This document shows, piece by piece, positions 1 through 7,108 of a DNA stretch of 20,439 nt. Made by a program: the position numbers and the translations under genes. Position 1 is the stretch's first letter. Every line of letters begins with the position of its first letter. The notes below the pieces were generated by a model that was not told the DNA's origin, searched no databases, and saw only the letters and a list, made by a program, of their open reading frames with translations. This DNA comes from JAZLFH01 sp045615705 (lineage in GTDB: Bacteria; Bacillota; Clostridia; UMGS1883): positions 1-20,439 of the forward strand of contig JAZLFH010000073.1 in the NCBI GenBank assembly GCA_045615705.1, written 5' to 3'.

Positions 1-498
1 AAGAAAATAACATTCGGGCAGTTTTTTTACAGGATACAGTTTTTCTCCGATTCCTCTTGAAATCTTGGTTCCGCCATAAATACAATACGGCACATCAGAT
101 CCTATTTTTACGCCTATATCTGCAAGTTCTTTATATGAAAGTTTGGTATTATACATCTTATTTAAAATTTTAAGAGTCGCCGCAGCATCCGCACTGCCAC
201 CTGCAAGTCCCGCTCCTACGGGAATAACTTTTTTAATGTTTATACTTACGCCGCCTTCTATATTTGTTTTTTCAAAAAAGAGTTTTGCCGCTTTATACAC
301 GAGGTTATCTTCGTTTACCGGAAGATACGAAAGATTTGTCTTTATACTAATTCCGCTCTTCGTTTTTTCTGCAATAAGTCTGTCGTAAAGGCTTACGGTC
401 TGCATAACCATTTCAAGTTCGTGATACCCGTCCGGACGCTTACCCGTAATATCAAGCGAAAGATTAACTTTTGCGTATGCTCTCATTATAATACTCAT
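1..498 (-). CDS. ispE: 4-diphosphocytidyl-2-C-methyl-D-erythritol kinase IspE (C-terminus cut by the window edge)
   Basis: A minus-strand frame opens with ATG at 498 and stays open for 166 codons to base 1, so only the N-terminal part is present. The start reads MSIIMRAYAKVNLSLDI, followed by RPDGYHEL, as in the GHMP kinase IspE. The ATP-binding glycine-rich motif IPVGAGLAGGSADAA lies at residues 92-106. The family phosphorylates CDP-methylerythritol in the non-mevalonate isoprenoid pathway in the cytoplasm. The start ATG overlaps the TGA of cca in an ATGA junction, which implies translational coupling and a shared transcript. A second ATG at 486 (MRAYAKVNL) is an alternative start that would match the family's usual N-terminus equally well. 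The identification is firm; the missing C-terminal half cannot be judged. Confidence 0.93.
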   Translation of the reverse strand, partial: MSIIMRAYAKVNLSLDITGKRPDGYHELEMVMQTVSLYDRLIAEKTKSGISIKTNLSYLPVNEDNLVYKAAKLFFEKTNIEGGVSINIKKVIPVGAGLAGGSADAAATLKILNKMYNTKLSYKELADIGVKIGSDVPYCIYGGTKISRGIGEKLYPVKKLPECYFL

Positions 499-1631
499 AA
501 AATTTCTTTTTCCCTTCGTAAAAAAAGAAGAATACTTTCCTTGTCATTTTCCGTTTTTTCTTCTATAACTGAACAAAGTGCTTTTTGTAGTGCATTGCCC
601 ACTTTAACTCCCGTAAGTCCGCATTTTTTTAAATCCTCCCCGTTTACGGCAAGGTCTTGTAATGAAAAGCACTCTTTTTTATTTATTATATCACAAAATA
701 TTTCATTTTGTCCAAAAATATCTTCTCCCCGTGATTTTTTTACCAAAAGCAGTTCTTTGAAATTTTCTTTTCCCATCTTGTTTAAAAGTTTTTTTATTCC
801 CGCTCTTTCCGGCAATATATCCGAGTTTTCGTAAAGTTTTATCGTGGCTAATTTGTTTTTTGTGCTTTTGTCTAAAATTATTGACTCCGTACTGTCGCCA
901 AAGAGGTTAAAAAGCGATGATATTTTACTTTCTCCAAGCACCGCATTTTCATTTATCTTGGGTTCAAACACTTTAAATATATCAATAAATTCACGGTACA
1001 CATTTAAAAAGTTTTTACCCGAAAGCATTTTAAAAAACTCGTCTGTAATCCGCTCTTTTTTAATATGCAATATAAGTTCTCTTTTTTCGTGCATGGCACT
1101 TTTGGTTTTTTCTTCTATTTTAAATCCCAAAGTCGAAGAAAACCGCATCGCACGAAGAATACGAAGTGCATCTTCTTTAAATCTTTTTTTTGCATCTCCT
1201 ACGCATCTTATAATTTCGTTATTTATATCATTTTGTCCAAAAAACGGGTCAACAATTTCATTTTCCGATATTGCTGTTGCATTAATTGTAAAATCTCTGC
1301 GGGAAAGGTCCAAAGTTAAATCATCGGTAAATATCACTTTGTTCGGATGCCGAAAGTCATTATAATCTCCGTCTTTTCTGAAAGTCGTAACTTCAAAAAC
1401 TTCACCATCTGCAATTATTCCGACTGTTCCGTGTTTTTCGCCGTTTGTAATTAAGTTAAAATCGGAAAACACTTTTTTTGTTTCACTCGGCAGGGCGTTT
1501 GTTGTTATGTCAAAGTCGTGTGGCTCTTTACCCATAAGATAATCTCTTACACAGCCTCCCACAAGGTATGCCTTATATCCGTTTTTTTTCAATGTTTCAA
1601 TTATAAACTGTGCTTTTTTGTTTATATCCAA
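495..1631 (-). CDS. cca: CCA tRNA nucleotidyltransferase
   Basis: Class II CCA-adding enzyme, which builds or repairs the 3' CCA end of tRNAs from CTP and ATP. Visible motifs are LVGGCVRDYLMG (residues 23-34), the catalytic carboxylates in HDFDIT (D39 and D41), RRDFTINA (111-118) and the template-like EDALRILRAMRF (153-164). A C-terminal helical region completes a 378-residue protein. I place the start at TTG 1631 because GGGAGG sits seven bases upstream. The frame stays open upstream to 1721, but that extension (30 residues) runs through the promoter and does not look like the family. The gene shares a 4-base overlap with ispE downstream. Its own promoter lies at 1659-1687 and diverges from the EamA transporter gene. 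Confidence 0.94.
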   Translation of the reverse strand: MDINKKAQFIIETLKKNGYKAYLVGGCVRDYLMGKEPHDFDITTNALPSETKKVFSDFNLITNGEKHGTVGIIADGEVFEVTTFRKDGDYNDFRHPNKVIFTDDLTLDLSRRDFTINATAISENEIVDPFFGQNDINNEIIRCVGDAKKRFKEDALRILRAMRFSSTLGFKIEEKTKSAMHEKRELILHIKKERITDEFFKMLSGKNFLNVYREFIDIFKVFEPKINENAVLGESKISSLFNLFGDSTESIILDKSTKNKLATIKLYENSDILPERAGIKKLLNKMGKENFKELLLVKKSRGEDIFGQNEIFCDIINKKECFSLQDLAVNGEDLKKCGLTGVKVGNALQKALCSVIEEKTENDKESILLFLRREKEIL

Positions 1632-1658
1632 ACGGCATACCTCCCTTTTACTTATTAC

Positions 1659-1687
1659 AATATAGCACATTAATTTAATCAATTCAA
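1659..1687 (-). promoter_or_regulatory. Likely sigma-A promoter of cca-ispE
   Basis: On the minus strand, a -35 TTGAAT (1682-1687) is separated by 17 bases from a -10 TATATT (1659-1664). The -10 is preceded by TGC, giving an extended -10 (TGCTATATT). It lies just upstream of the TTG start at 1631 and is back-to-back with the EamA promoter. Predicted from consensus only. Confidence 0.55.
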
Positions 1688-1714
1688 CAATTTCACTTAT
1701 CAGTTCAGTATTTC

Positions 1715-1743
1715 TTGACAAAATTTTTTCTCTTTGGTAAAAT
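1715..1743 (+). promoter_or_regulatory. Likely sigma-A promoter of the EamA transporter gene
   Basis: A perfect -35 TTGACA (1715-1720), a 17-base spacer and a -10 TAAAAT (1738-1743) stand 40 bases before the start codon. From the -35 to one base past the -10 it matches the proS promoter at 27 of 30 positions. Confidence 0.7.
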
Positions 1744-1783
1744 CACAAAATAATGTTAACTTTTGTTAAGAAGGGAGATTCTT

Positions 1784-2689
1784 ATGGCATATTTATTCGT
1801 TATTTTAAAGAATATGATATACGGAAGCACCGTTTTTTTTACCGGCGGACTTCTTTCAAGTGCCGATGTGCTTGATGTTTTGTCACTTCGGTTTTTATTC
1901 AGCAGTATTGTTATATTGCTCCTTTGGTCGTGCAAAATTTTAAAAATCAACTTCAAAGGCAAAAACCTAAAATATATTTTTTTGACTGCCGTTTTTGAGC
2001 CGGGGTTGTACTACTTTTTTGAAACCATGGGCATATCTTTAAGCAGTGATTTGACTGTTGCTGTTATTATAGCCATGATTCCGATTGCAACAGTAATTTT
2101 CGGAAGAATAATTTTAAAAGAAAAAAGCACTTTACTTCAAAAATTAAGTCTGATCTTAAGTATTTTAGGCGTTGTATATATCGTTTCAAAAACATCTGTT
2201 TCAAACGAAAAAGACAGCGTTTTGGGAATAATCTTTTTGATTCTAACGGTCGCTTCGGGTTCGCTGTTTACGGTATTTTCAAGGAAAACTTCCAAAAAAG
2301 GTGAATTCTCTCCGATGGAAATCACCTGTTTTTCGGCATTTTTCGGTGCAGTCGTTTTTAACGGTATAAACATTGTCCGACACGCAATAAATCACAATTT
2401 GGATACATATTTTAATCCGTTCTTTTCGCTTGAAAACATAATCGCTTTCTTTGTTTTGTCTGTTGTGTCATCTCTTGTTGCAACCGGTATGAACAATTTT
2501 TCGCTATCTAAAATCAGTGTTTTAAAAGCCACTGTTTTCAGCGGAGTAAGTACACTTACGACAATCGCAATCGGAGTAATTTTTAATCACGAAGAAATCC
2601 ATCAGTATCAAGTCATAGGAACTGTGGCAATTCTACTCGGTGTTTTGGGTGTCAACTTTTTTGCCGCAAGGGAAAAATCAAAATCTTAA
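1784..2689 (+). CDS. EamA/DMT-family transporter
   Basis: A 301-residue, strongly hydrophobic protein with about ten predicted membrane helices in two similar halves, as expected of the drug/metabolite transporter (EamA, RhaT-like) family. The first half runs through LSLRFLFSSIVILLLW to a helix ending near IYIVSKTS; the second begins near LGIIFLILTVASG. The C-terminus (GTVAILLGVLGVNF) is also typical. Members export or import small metabolites, but the substrate cannot be read from sequence. The start is ATG 1784, preceded by AAGGGAG at good spacing; a TTG at 1763 in the same frame lies upstream of this Shine-Dalgarno site and is not used. The gene stands alone, with its own promoter on one side and the proS promoter on the other. 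No clear terminator follows it. Confidence 0.9.
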   Translation: MAYLFVILKNMIYGSTVFFTGGLLSSADVLDVLSLRFLFSSIVILLLWSCKILKINFKGKNLKYIFLTAVFEPGLYYFFETMGISLSSDLTVAVIIAMIPIATVIFGRIILKEKSTLLQKLSLILSILGVVYIVSKTSVSNEKDSVLGIIFLILTVASGSLFTVFSRKTSKKGEFSPMEITCFSAFFGAVVFNGINIVRHAINHNLDTYFNPFFSLENIIAFFVLSVVSSLVATGMNNFSLSKISVLKATVFSGVSTLTTIAIGVIFNHEEIHQYQVIGTVAILLGVLGVNFFAAREKSKS

Positions 2690-2739
2690 ATATAAAAAAT
2701 CAGCAAAATTTTCTGTACATTATTATTGATTTCGTAACC

Positions 2740-2768
2740 TTGACAAAAGTTTTTGTCTTTGATAAAAT
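2740..2768 (+). promoter_or_regulatory. Likely sigma-A promoter of proS-mreB
   Basis: TTGACA (2740-2745), 17 bases, TAAAAT (2763-2768). Transcription would begin about 30 bases before the proS ATG, leaving no room for a T-box leader. Confidence 0.7.
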
Positions 2769-2805
2769 CTTTCCGATAATGTACATAATCGAAAGGTGCG
2801 AAATC

Positions 2806-4509
2806 ATGAAAGCAAGTAATTTATTTATCCCCACACTCCGTGAGGTTCCAGCCGAAGCGGAAATCACAAGTTATCGTCTTATGCTTCGTGCCGCTCTTAT
2901 GCGTAAAGTTGCGGCGGGAGTTTATTCATATCTTCCTCTCGGACTTAAAGTTTTAAGAAAAGTGGAAAACATAATTCGTGAAGAAATGGACAGAGCAGGT
3001 GCTCAGGAACTTTTAATGCCGGCAATTTTGCCTGCCGAATCTTACATTCAATCCGGAAGATGGGATGTATTCGGTCCTGAAATGTTTAGGCTTAAAGACC
3101 GTAACCAAAGAGACTTTTGCCTCGGACCTACTCATGAAGAAACATTTACCGAAGCCGTTAAAAATGATGTTCAGTCTTACAGAAAATACCCAATTATTCT
3201 TTATCAAATTCAGGCAAAGTATCGTGATGAACGCCGTCCTCGTTTCGGTGTGCTGAGAAGCCGTGAATTTTTAATGAAAGATGCTTATTCTTTTGATATA
3301 AATCAAGAAGGACTTGATTTAAGTTACAAAAAGATGTATGACGCTTATATAAAAACATTTGACAGAATGAATCTTGACTACACAATCGTAGATGCAGACT
3401 CGGGTGCAATGGGCGGAAGCGGAAGTCAGGAATATATGGTTAAATCGGACATAGGAGAGGCACTTATCGCTTCTTGTGAAAAGTGCGGATATGCGGCAAA
3501 CGATGAAAAGGCTGCCTGCATACCCGAAGATAAGCCGTATCCGACAGAAAGTTTTCCGATGGAACTTGTCGAAACACCAAATTCAAGAACCATTGAAGAT
3601 TTGACAAATTTCTTTGGTGTTGAGCCTTATGTTTTTGCCAAAACCCTTATCTACCGTGCAGACGATAAGTTTGTTGCCGCTATGGTAAGAGGCGACCGTG
3701 AACTTAACGAAACAAAACTTCAAAACGAACTCGGTTGTATCGAGCTTGAAATGGCAGACCCCGCCTCCGTTGAAAGAATTACCAATGCTTGCGTTGGTTT
3801 TGCAGGTCCGGTTGGACTTTCAATTCCTGTCTATATTGATAACGAAGTCGCTAAAATGCGTTCTTTTATAGTGGGTGCAAACAAGACCGGTTATCACTAC
3901 AACAAAGTTGAAGTAAATCGTGATTTCACTCCGACAAAAGTGCTTGATTTGAGAAATATCACTGACGGAGATGTTTGTCCGAAGTGTGGTGGCAGAATTT
4001 CCACTACTCAGGGCATTGAAGTAGGTCATATTTTTAAACTCGGTACAAAATATTCCAAAGCACTCAATCTTACTTATCTTGATGAGAACGGTGATGACCA
4101 AACGGTTATTATGGGTTGCTACGGAATAGGTGTTAACCGCTGTGTTGCGGCAATAATCGAGCAGAACAATGACGAAAACGGTATCATTTGGCCTGTTTCC
4201 GTTGCTCCTTTCCATGTTGCATTGGTAGCAACAAAATATGACGACCCCACACAAAAAGAAATTGCAGACAAAATCTACGACAAACTTACAAAATCAGGTA
4301 TTGAGGTACTTTTGGATGACCGTGATGAGCGTCCCGGAGTTAAGTTTAAGGATATGGATTTAATAGGACTTCCCGTAAGAATCACAGTCGGTAAAAAAGC
4401 ACAAGACGGCGTTGTAGAGTACAAACTGAGAGGCGAAAAAGATTATTTGGAACTTTTGGCAGATGAGGCAATAGATAAAACAATTTCCTATATTAAGGAG
4501 AGAATGTAA
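2806..4509 (+). CDS. proS: Prolyl-tRNA synthetase (bacterial type, with editing insertion)
   Basis: A class II aminoacyl-tRNA synthetase of 567 residues that charges tRNA-Pro. In order it shows motif 1 in the region ending GAQELLMP, LGPTHEET (residues 106-113), motif 2 YRDERRPRFG (139-148), and motif 3 in GCYGIGVNR (437-445). A long insertion between motifs 2 and 3 (about 230-390) corresponds to the YbaK-like INS domain that clears mischarged alanyl-tRNA-Pro in bacterial-type enzymes. The C-terminal anticodon-binding domain includes DDRDERPGVKFKDMDLIG. The start is ATG 2806 behind GAAAGGTG; the upstream in-frame TTG at 2740 is the -35 box and is rejected. mreB begins one base after the stop, so the two probably share a transcript. 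Confidence 0.97.
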   Translation: MKASNLFIPTLREVPAEAEITSYRLMLRAALMRKVAAGVYSYLPLGLKVLRKVENIIREEMDRAGAQELLMPAILPAESYIQSGRWDVFGPEMFRLKDRNQRDFCLGPTHEETFTEAVKNDVQSYRKYPIILYQIQAKYRDERRPRFGVLRSREFLMKDAYSFDINQEGLDLSYKKMYDAYIKTFDRMNLDYTIVDADSGAMGGSGSQEYMVKSDIGEALIASCEKCGYAANDEKAACIPEDKPYPTESFPMELVETPNSRTIEDLTNFFGVEPYVFAKTLIYRADDKFVAAMVRGDRELNETKLQNELGCIELEMADPASVERITNACVGFAGPVGLSIPVYIDNEVAKMRSFIVGANKTGYHYNKVEVNRDFTPTKVLDLRNITDGDVCPKCGGRISTTQGIEVGHIFKLGTKYSKALNLTYLDENGDDQTVIMGCYGIGVNRCVAAIIEQNNDENGIIWPVSVAPFHVALVATKYDDPTQKEIADKIYDKLTKSGIEVLLDDRDERPGVKFKDMDLIGLPVRITVGKKAQDGVVEYKLRGEKDYLELLADEAIDKTISYIKERM

Positions 4510-4510
4510 T

Positions 4511-5503
4511 ATGTTTGGATACGGACAAGATATCGGCATAGACCTTGGAACTGCATCTGTTTTGGTTTATGTCAAAGGCAGAGGTGTTGTCCTCCACGAG
4601 CCGAGCGTTGTCGCCATTGACCGCACATCAAAGCGTGTGGTATCGGTTGGTATGGCTGCACAGAAAATGCTCGGGAGAACACCCGGAAATATCGTTGCAA
4701 TAAGACCTCTTAAAGATGGTGTTATCTCCGATTATGATGTAACGGAGAAAATGCTCAAACACTTTTTGAAAAAAGTTTGTTCCCGCCGTCTTTTTAAGCC
4801 TCGTGTAATAGTTTGTGTACCGAGCGGTGTTACGGAGGTTGAAAAAAGAGCCGTTGTTGACGCAACAATTCAGGCGGGTGCTTCAAAGGCATATCTTATT
4901 GAAGAGCCTATTGCTGCCGCAATAGGTGCAGGAGTTGACATTGCACGCCCCGTTGGAATTATGGTTGTTGACATTGGTGGCGGTACTACCGATGTTGCGG
5001 TAATTTCTCTCGGCGGAACGGTTGTTTCGGATTCACTCAAAATTGCGGGCGACAAATTTGACGATGCGATTGTCCGCTATATAAGAAAAAAATATTCTAT
5101 GATGATAGGCGAACGCACCGCAGAAACTTTAAAAAAGGAAATAGGTTGCGTTTTCCCTCGTCCGGAAGAAACAAGTATGGAAATCAAAGGTCGCTCACTT
5201 GTAACCGGACTTCCTCAGACGGTTACGGTTACAAGCACCGAGATAATGGAAGCACTTGAAGAAACCGTTGCTTCGATAATCGAAATCACTCACAATGTGC
5301 TTGAAAAAACTCCGCCGGAACTTGTAAGCGATATTTCCGACAACGGTATTATCCTGACAGGCGGAGGAAGTCTTATCTACGGTCTTGACAGACTTTTGAG
5401 TGAAGAAACAGGCATTGATGTAAGGGTTGCAAATGACCCCATTTCTTGTGTTGCGATTGGTACGGGTAAGGCACTTGATAACATTGATGTTTTGATGAGA
5501 TAA
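4511..5503 (+). CDS. mreB: Rod-shape-determining actin homologue MreB/Mbl
   Basis: A 330-residue bacterial actin that forms membrane-associated filaments guiding cell-wall elongation. The actin-fold nucleotide motifs are all present: phosphate 1 IGIDLGTASVLVY (D11), the connect region IEEPIAAAIG (E131-E132), phosphate 2 DIGGGTTDVAVI (D154-D161) and adenosine motif LTGGGSLI (282-289). The N-terminal MFGYGQDIGIDLG is typical of MreB and Mbl. The ATG lies one base past the proS stop, with AAGGAG inside the end of proS, so translation is probably coupled. No mreC or mreD follows; a terminator closes the unit immediately. That suggests an Mbl- or MreBH-like extra copy rather than the mreBCD operon copy, but sequence alone does not separate these paralogues. 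Confidence 0.95.
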   Translation: MFGYGQDIGIDLGTASVLVYVKGRGVVLHEPSVVAIDRTSKRVVSVGMAAQKMLGRTPGNIVAIRPLKDGVISDYDVTEKMLKHFLKKVCSRRLFKPRVIVCVPSGVTEVEKRAVVDATIQAGASKAYLIEEPIAAAIGAGVDIARPVGIMVVDIGGGTTDVAVISLGGTVVSDSLKIAGDKFDDAIVRYIRKKYSMMIGERTAETLKKEIGCVFPRPEETSMEIKGRSLVTGLPQTVTVTSTEIMEALEETVASIIEITHNVLEKTPPELVSDISDNGIILTGGGSLIYGLDRLLSEETGIDVRVANDPISCVAIGTGKALDNIDVLMR

Positions 5504-5511
5504 TTTAAACT

Positions 5512-5546
5512 AAAAAAGGCTTTGTGAATTCACAAAGCCTTTTTTT
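5512..5546. terminator. Bidirectional rho-independent terminator between mreB and the XRE gene
   Basis: A 14-base stem AAAAAGGCTTTGTG (5513-5526) pairs with CACAAAGCCTTTTT (5531-5544) around an AATT loop. A runs on one side and T runs on the other let it work in both directions. It ends mreB (plus) and the convergent XRE gene (minus), whose stop codon abuts it. Confidence 0.9.
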
Positions 5547-5841
5547 ATTGCTCTTCATTTATGTTCTTTTTTCTGAGGTGTTGCACCACTTGGCAAACAA
5601 TACTGACATCTTCCTCGGTAAGTCCCGATACATCTACGCTTGATGTAGTGCTAACGCCTAACAAAAAATCCGTGGAAACTTTAAAAATTTCAGCAAGTTC
5701 AACTATATACTGTGTTGAAGGGACAGAAATCCCCATCTCCCAGGCATTTACACTTGACCGTGTAATGCCTATTTTTTTTGCCAAAGCGGTCTGCGTAATT
5801 GACCTATTATCTCGTAACTGCTTTATTCTGTCTGCTACCAA
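5545..5841 (-). CDS. XRE-family helix-turn-helix regulator
   Basis: A 98-residue Cro/C1-type DNA-binding protein. The N-terminal half is one HTH_3 domain (IKQLRDNRSITQTALAKKIG, then ITRSSVNAWEMG, about residues 6-37). A short linker and a charged helical tail (SGLTEEDVSIVCQVVQHLRKKN) probably serve dimerisation. I favour TTG 5841 as the start: AAGGG stands eight bases upstream and VADRIKQLR is the usual beginning of such proteins. ATG 5847 and GTG 5850 in the same frame sit too close to the Shine-Dalgarno site. The gene diverges from the glycosyltransferase at 6075. The region between them carries palindromic repeats that look like its operators, so it may repress both itself and the glycosyltransferase. 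The target assignment is inference. Confidence 0.9.
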   Translation of the reverse strand: MVADRIKQLRDNRSITQTALAKKIGITRSSVNAWEMGISVPSTQYIVELAEIFKVSTDFLLGVSTTSSVDVSGLTEEDVSIVCQVVQHLRKKNINEEQ

Positions 5842-5891
5842 ATACATCACCCTTTTTGTGTATAATACCGCAACCTTTTTGACATTGCATT

Positions 5892-5907
5892 ATCAAAATG
5901 ATGTTTT
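5892..5907. repeat. Operator-like site 1 (half-degenerate copy)
   Basis: ATCAAAATGATGTTTT is the inverted form of the core of the palindrome at 5952-5970: 15 bases match the reverse complement of AAACATCATTTTGAT. It lies just upstream of the -35 box of the glycosyltransferase promoter and just upstream of a weak minus-strand promoter (ATGCAA-17-TATTAT, 5862-5890) that could serve the XRE gene. Confidence 0.6.
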
Positions 5908-5910
5908 AAA

Positions 5911-5939
5911 TTGACAGACTATATTTTTTGTGTTATTAT
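5911..5939 (+). promoter_or_regulatory. Likely sigma-A promoter of the glycosyltransferase gene
   Basis: A perfect -35 TTGACA (5911-5916), 17-base spacer and -10 TATTAT (5934-5939). Predicted transcription start is near 5946, giving a leader of about 130 bases. It is flanked by the two operator-like sites at 5892-5907 and 5952-5970. Confidence 0.65.
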
Positions 5940-5951
5940 GTACGCAGTTAT

Positions 5952-5970
5952 AAACATCATTTTGATGTTT
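5952..5970. promoter_or_regulatory. Operator-like site 2: perfect 8-3-8 palindrome
   Basis: AAACATCA TTT TGATGTTT is a perfect inverted repeat with 8-base arms. It sits a few bases downstream of the predicted transcription start of the glycosyltransferase gene, where a bound repressor would block transcription. Its core recurs inverted at 5892-5907. An outer inverted pair, TTAAATTGACA (5906-5916) and TGTCAATTAA (5975-5984), surrounds the promoter as well. The divergent XRE protein is the obvious candidate ligand, by inference. Confidence 0.65.
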
Positions 5971-6074
5971 GTTGTGTCAATTAAGAAATTTTTCATACCT
6001 ATCTGACGCATATTAATATCACAATTTTAAGTTTTGCATTTGAATTGTTCTTATTCTATAAATGGGGTGTTATT

Positions 6075-7097
6075 TTGGGAAGCAAAATTTTATCAATTAT
6101 AGTTCCTGTTTACAATATGGAAACTTATTTATCGGATTGTTTAAAATCTTTAGTTGACCAGGATTTGCCATACGATGATTATGAAATTATTTGTGTAAAT
6201 GATGGCTCAAAAGACAGTTCACTGAATATCCTTAAAGAATACGAAAAAAAATACTCAAACATTACAGTAATAGAGCAAGAAAACAAAGGCGTTTCGCACT
6301 CAAGAAATATCGCCGTTTTAAATGCACACGGGAAATATATATGGTTTGTAGATGCAGACGACAAAATCGCATCTAACTGTCTCCGCGAAATAACCAATAA
6401 TTTAAAAGAAGATTTACTGCTTTTGGGATATCAAATAATTCCGGAAAATGACTTTGAAGTCCATGAATTATCATGTAAAATCAACAAAGAAGAAAACATT
6501 AATCCCGTAACCGAAATTCACCCTAACTACTGTTGGACATATATCGTGAAAAAAAGTATCATTGTCGATAATAATATTAATTTCCCGACAATCTCTGTAT
6601 ATGAAGATGTAATATTCAACCATTTCATCGGGCATTTTTCCAAAACTGCTTGTCGAATATCTGCTCCTGTTTATCTATACCGTTACAGAGAAAATTCTGC
6701 AACACATTTAAAGACTGATGACTCCTACATAAAAAAGTACAAAGGGATTAAAAGTGCATATTTTATGTTTGATACTGAATCAACTAAAGAAAATGAATAT
6801 ACGGAATTTGAATTAAGTCGGATTAACCAAAAGAAAAATCAAATATTGGAATGGGCATTTATCTGGTTGGCACTGTGCCGTGATGATCACATTTTTAATC
6901 GTGAACTGAAATTTGCCAAAAACGAAGGTTTGTATCCTTTCAAGTTTAGATTTGAAAATTTGAAGTTTTGGAAATTCGGCTCAATAAAAGGTGCTTTGCT
7001 TGCTTTTCATCGGTTTTTGTTGCCATGTGAAATATGTTTAATAATAACTCACAAAATGTCAAAATACATAACTAAAAAAAGAGGAAATCAAAATTGA
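6075..7097 (+). CDS. Family 2 (GT-A) glycosyltransferase
   Basis: A 340-residue protein that transfers a sugar from a nucleotide-sugar donor, probably to a cell-surface polysaccharide or teichoic-acid-like acceptor. The GT-A fold shows as SIIVPVYNMETYL (residues 7-19), the nucleotide-binding NDGSKDSS (42-49), NKGVSHSRN (70-78) and the metal-binding DADD (93-96). A later YEDVIFN segment may supply the catalytic acid-base region. I choose TTG 6075 as start because GGGGTG lies five bases upstream and the family N-terminus follows at once. The last residues (MSKYITKKRGNQN) overlap the terminator. G+C is low: three sampled 60-base lines (6481, 6541, 6601) contain 22, 16 and 20 G/C, against 27 in mreB (4801). 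Together with its isolation from other glycan genes, this suggests a transferred cassette. Donor and acceptor are unknown. Confidence 0.9.
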   Translation: MGSKILSIIVPVYNMETYLSDCLKSLVDQDLPYDDYEIICVNDGSKDSSLNILKEYEKKYSNITVIEQENKGVSHSRNIAVLNAHGKYIWFVDADDKIASNCLREITNNLKEDLLLLGYQIIPENDFEVHELSCKINKEENINPVTEIHPNYCWTYIVKKSIIVDNNINFPTISVYEDVIFNHFIGHFSKTACRISAPVYLYRYRENSATHLKTDDSYIKKYKGIKSAYFMFDTESTKENEYTEFELSRINQKKNQILEWAFIWLALCRDDHIFNRELKFAKNEGLYPFKFRFENLKFWKFGSIKGALLAFHRFLLPCEICLIITHKMSKYITKKRGNQN

Positions 7098-7108
7098 TTT
7101 CCTCTTTT
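7074..7108. terminator. Bidirectional terminator between the glycosyltransferase and topoisomerase genes
   Basis: A 10-base stem GAGGAAATCA (7081-7090) pairs with TGATTTCCTC (7095-7104) around AAAT, flanked by A7 and T4 runs. The glycosyltransferase TGA lies inside the 3' arm. The convergent minus-strand gene ends at 7107, so both converge on this hairpin. Confidence 0.85.

Noticed and set aside
844..1365. 173-codon plus-strand frame opposite cca
   Set aside because: Lies wholly antisense to a well-conserved enzyme, has no Shine-Dalgarno site and no recognisable motifs; it mirrors the codon pattern of cca.
2690..2805. T-box or other riboswitch before proS
   Set aside because: The predicted transcript leader is only about 30 bases and no conserved T-box element is visible. 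The short AAATCA/TGATTT pairing upstream is too weak to call a terminator.
3820..4254. 144-codon minus-strand frame inside proS
   Set aside because: Antisense to the conserved INS and motif 3 regions of proS; cysteine-rich low-complexity product typical of a shadow frame.
6050..6061. Second promoter-like TTGCAT-17-TATAAA in the glycosyltransferase leader
   Set aside because: The -10 would lie at 6056-6061, only three bases from the Shine-Dalgarno site, leaving almost no leader; the TTGACA-17-TATTAT promoter upstream is far better.
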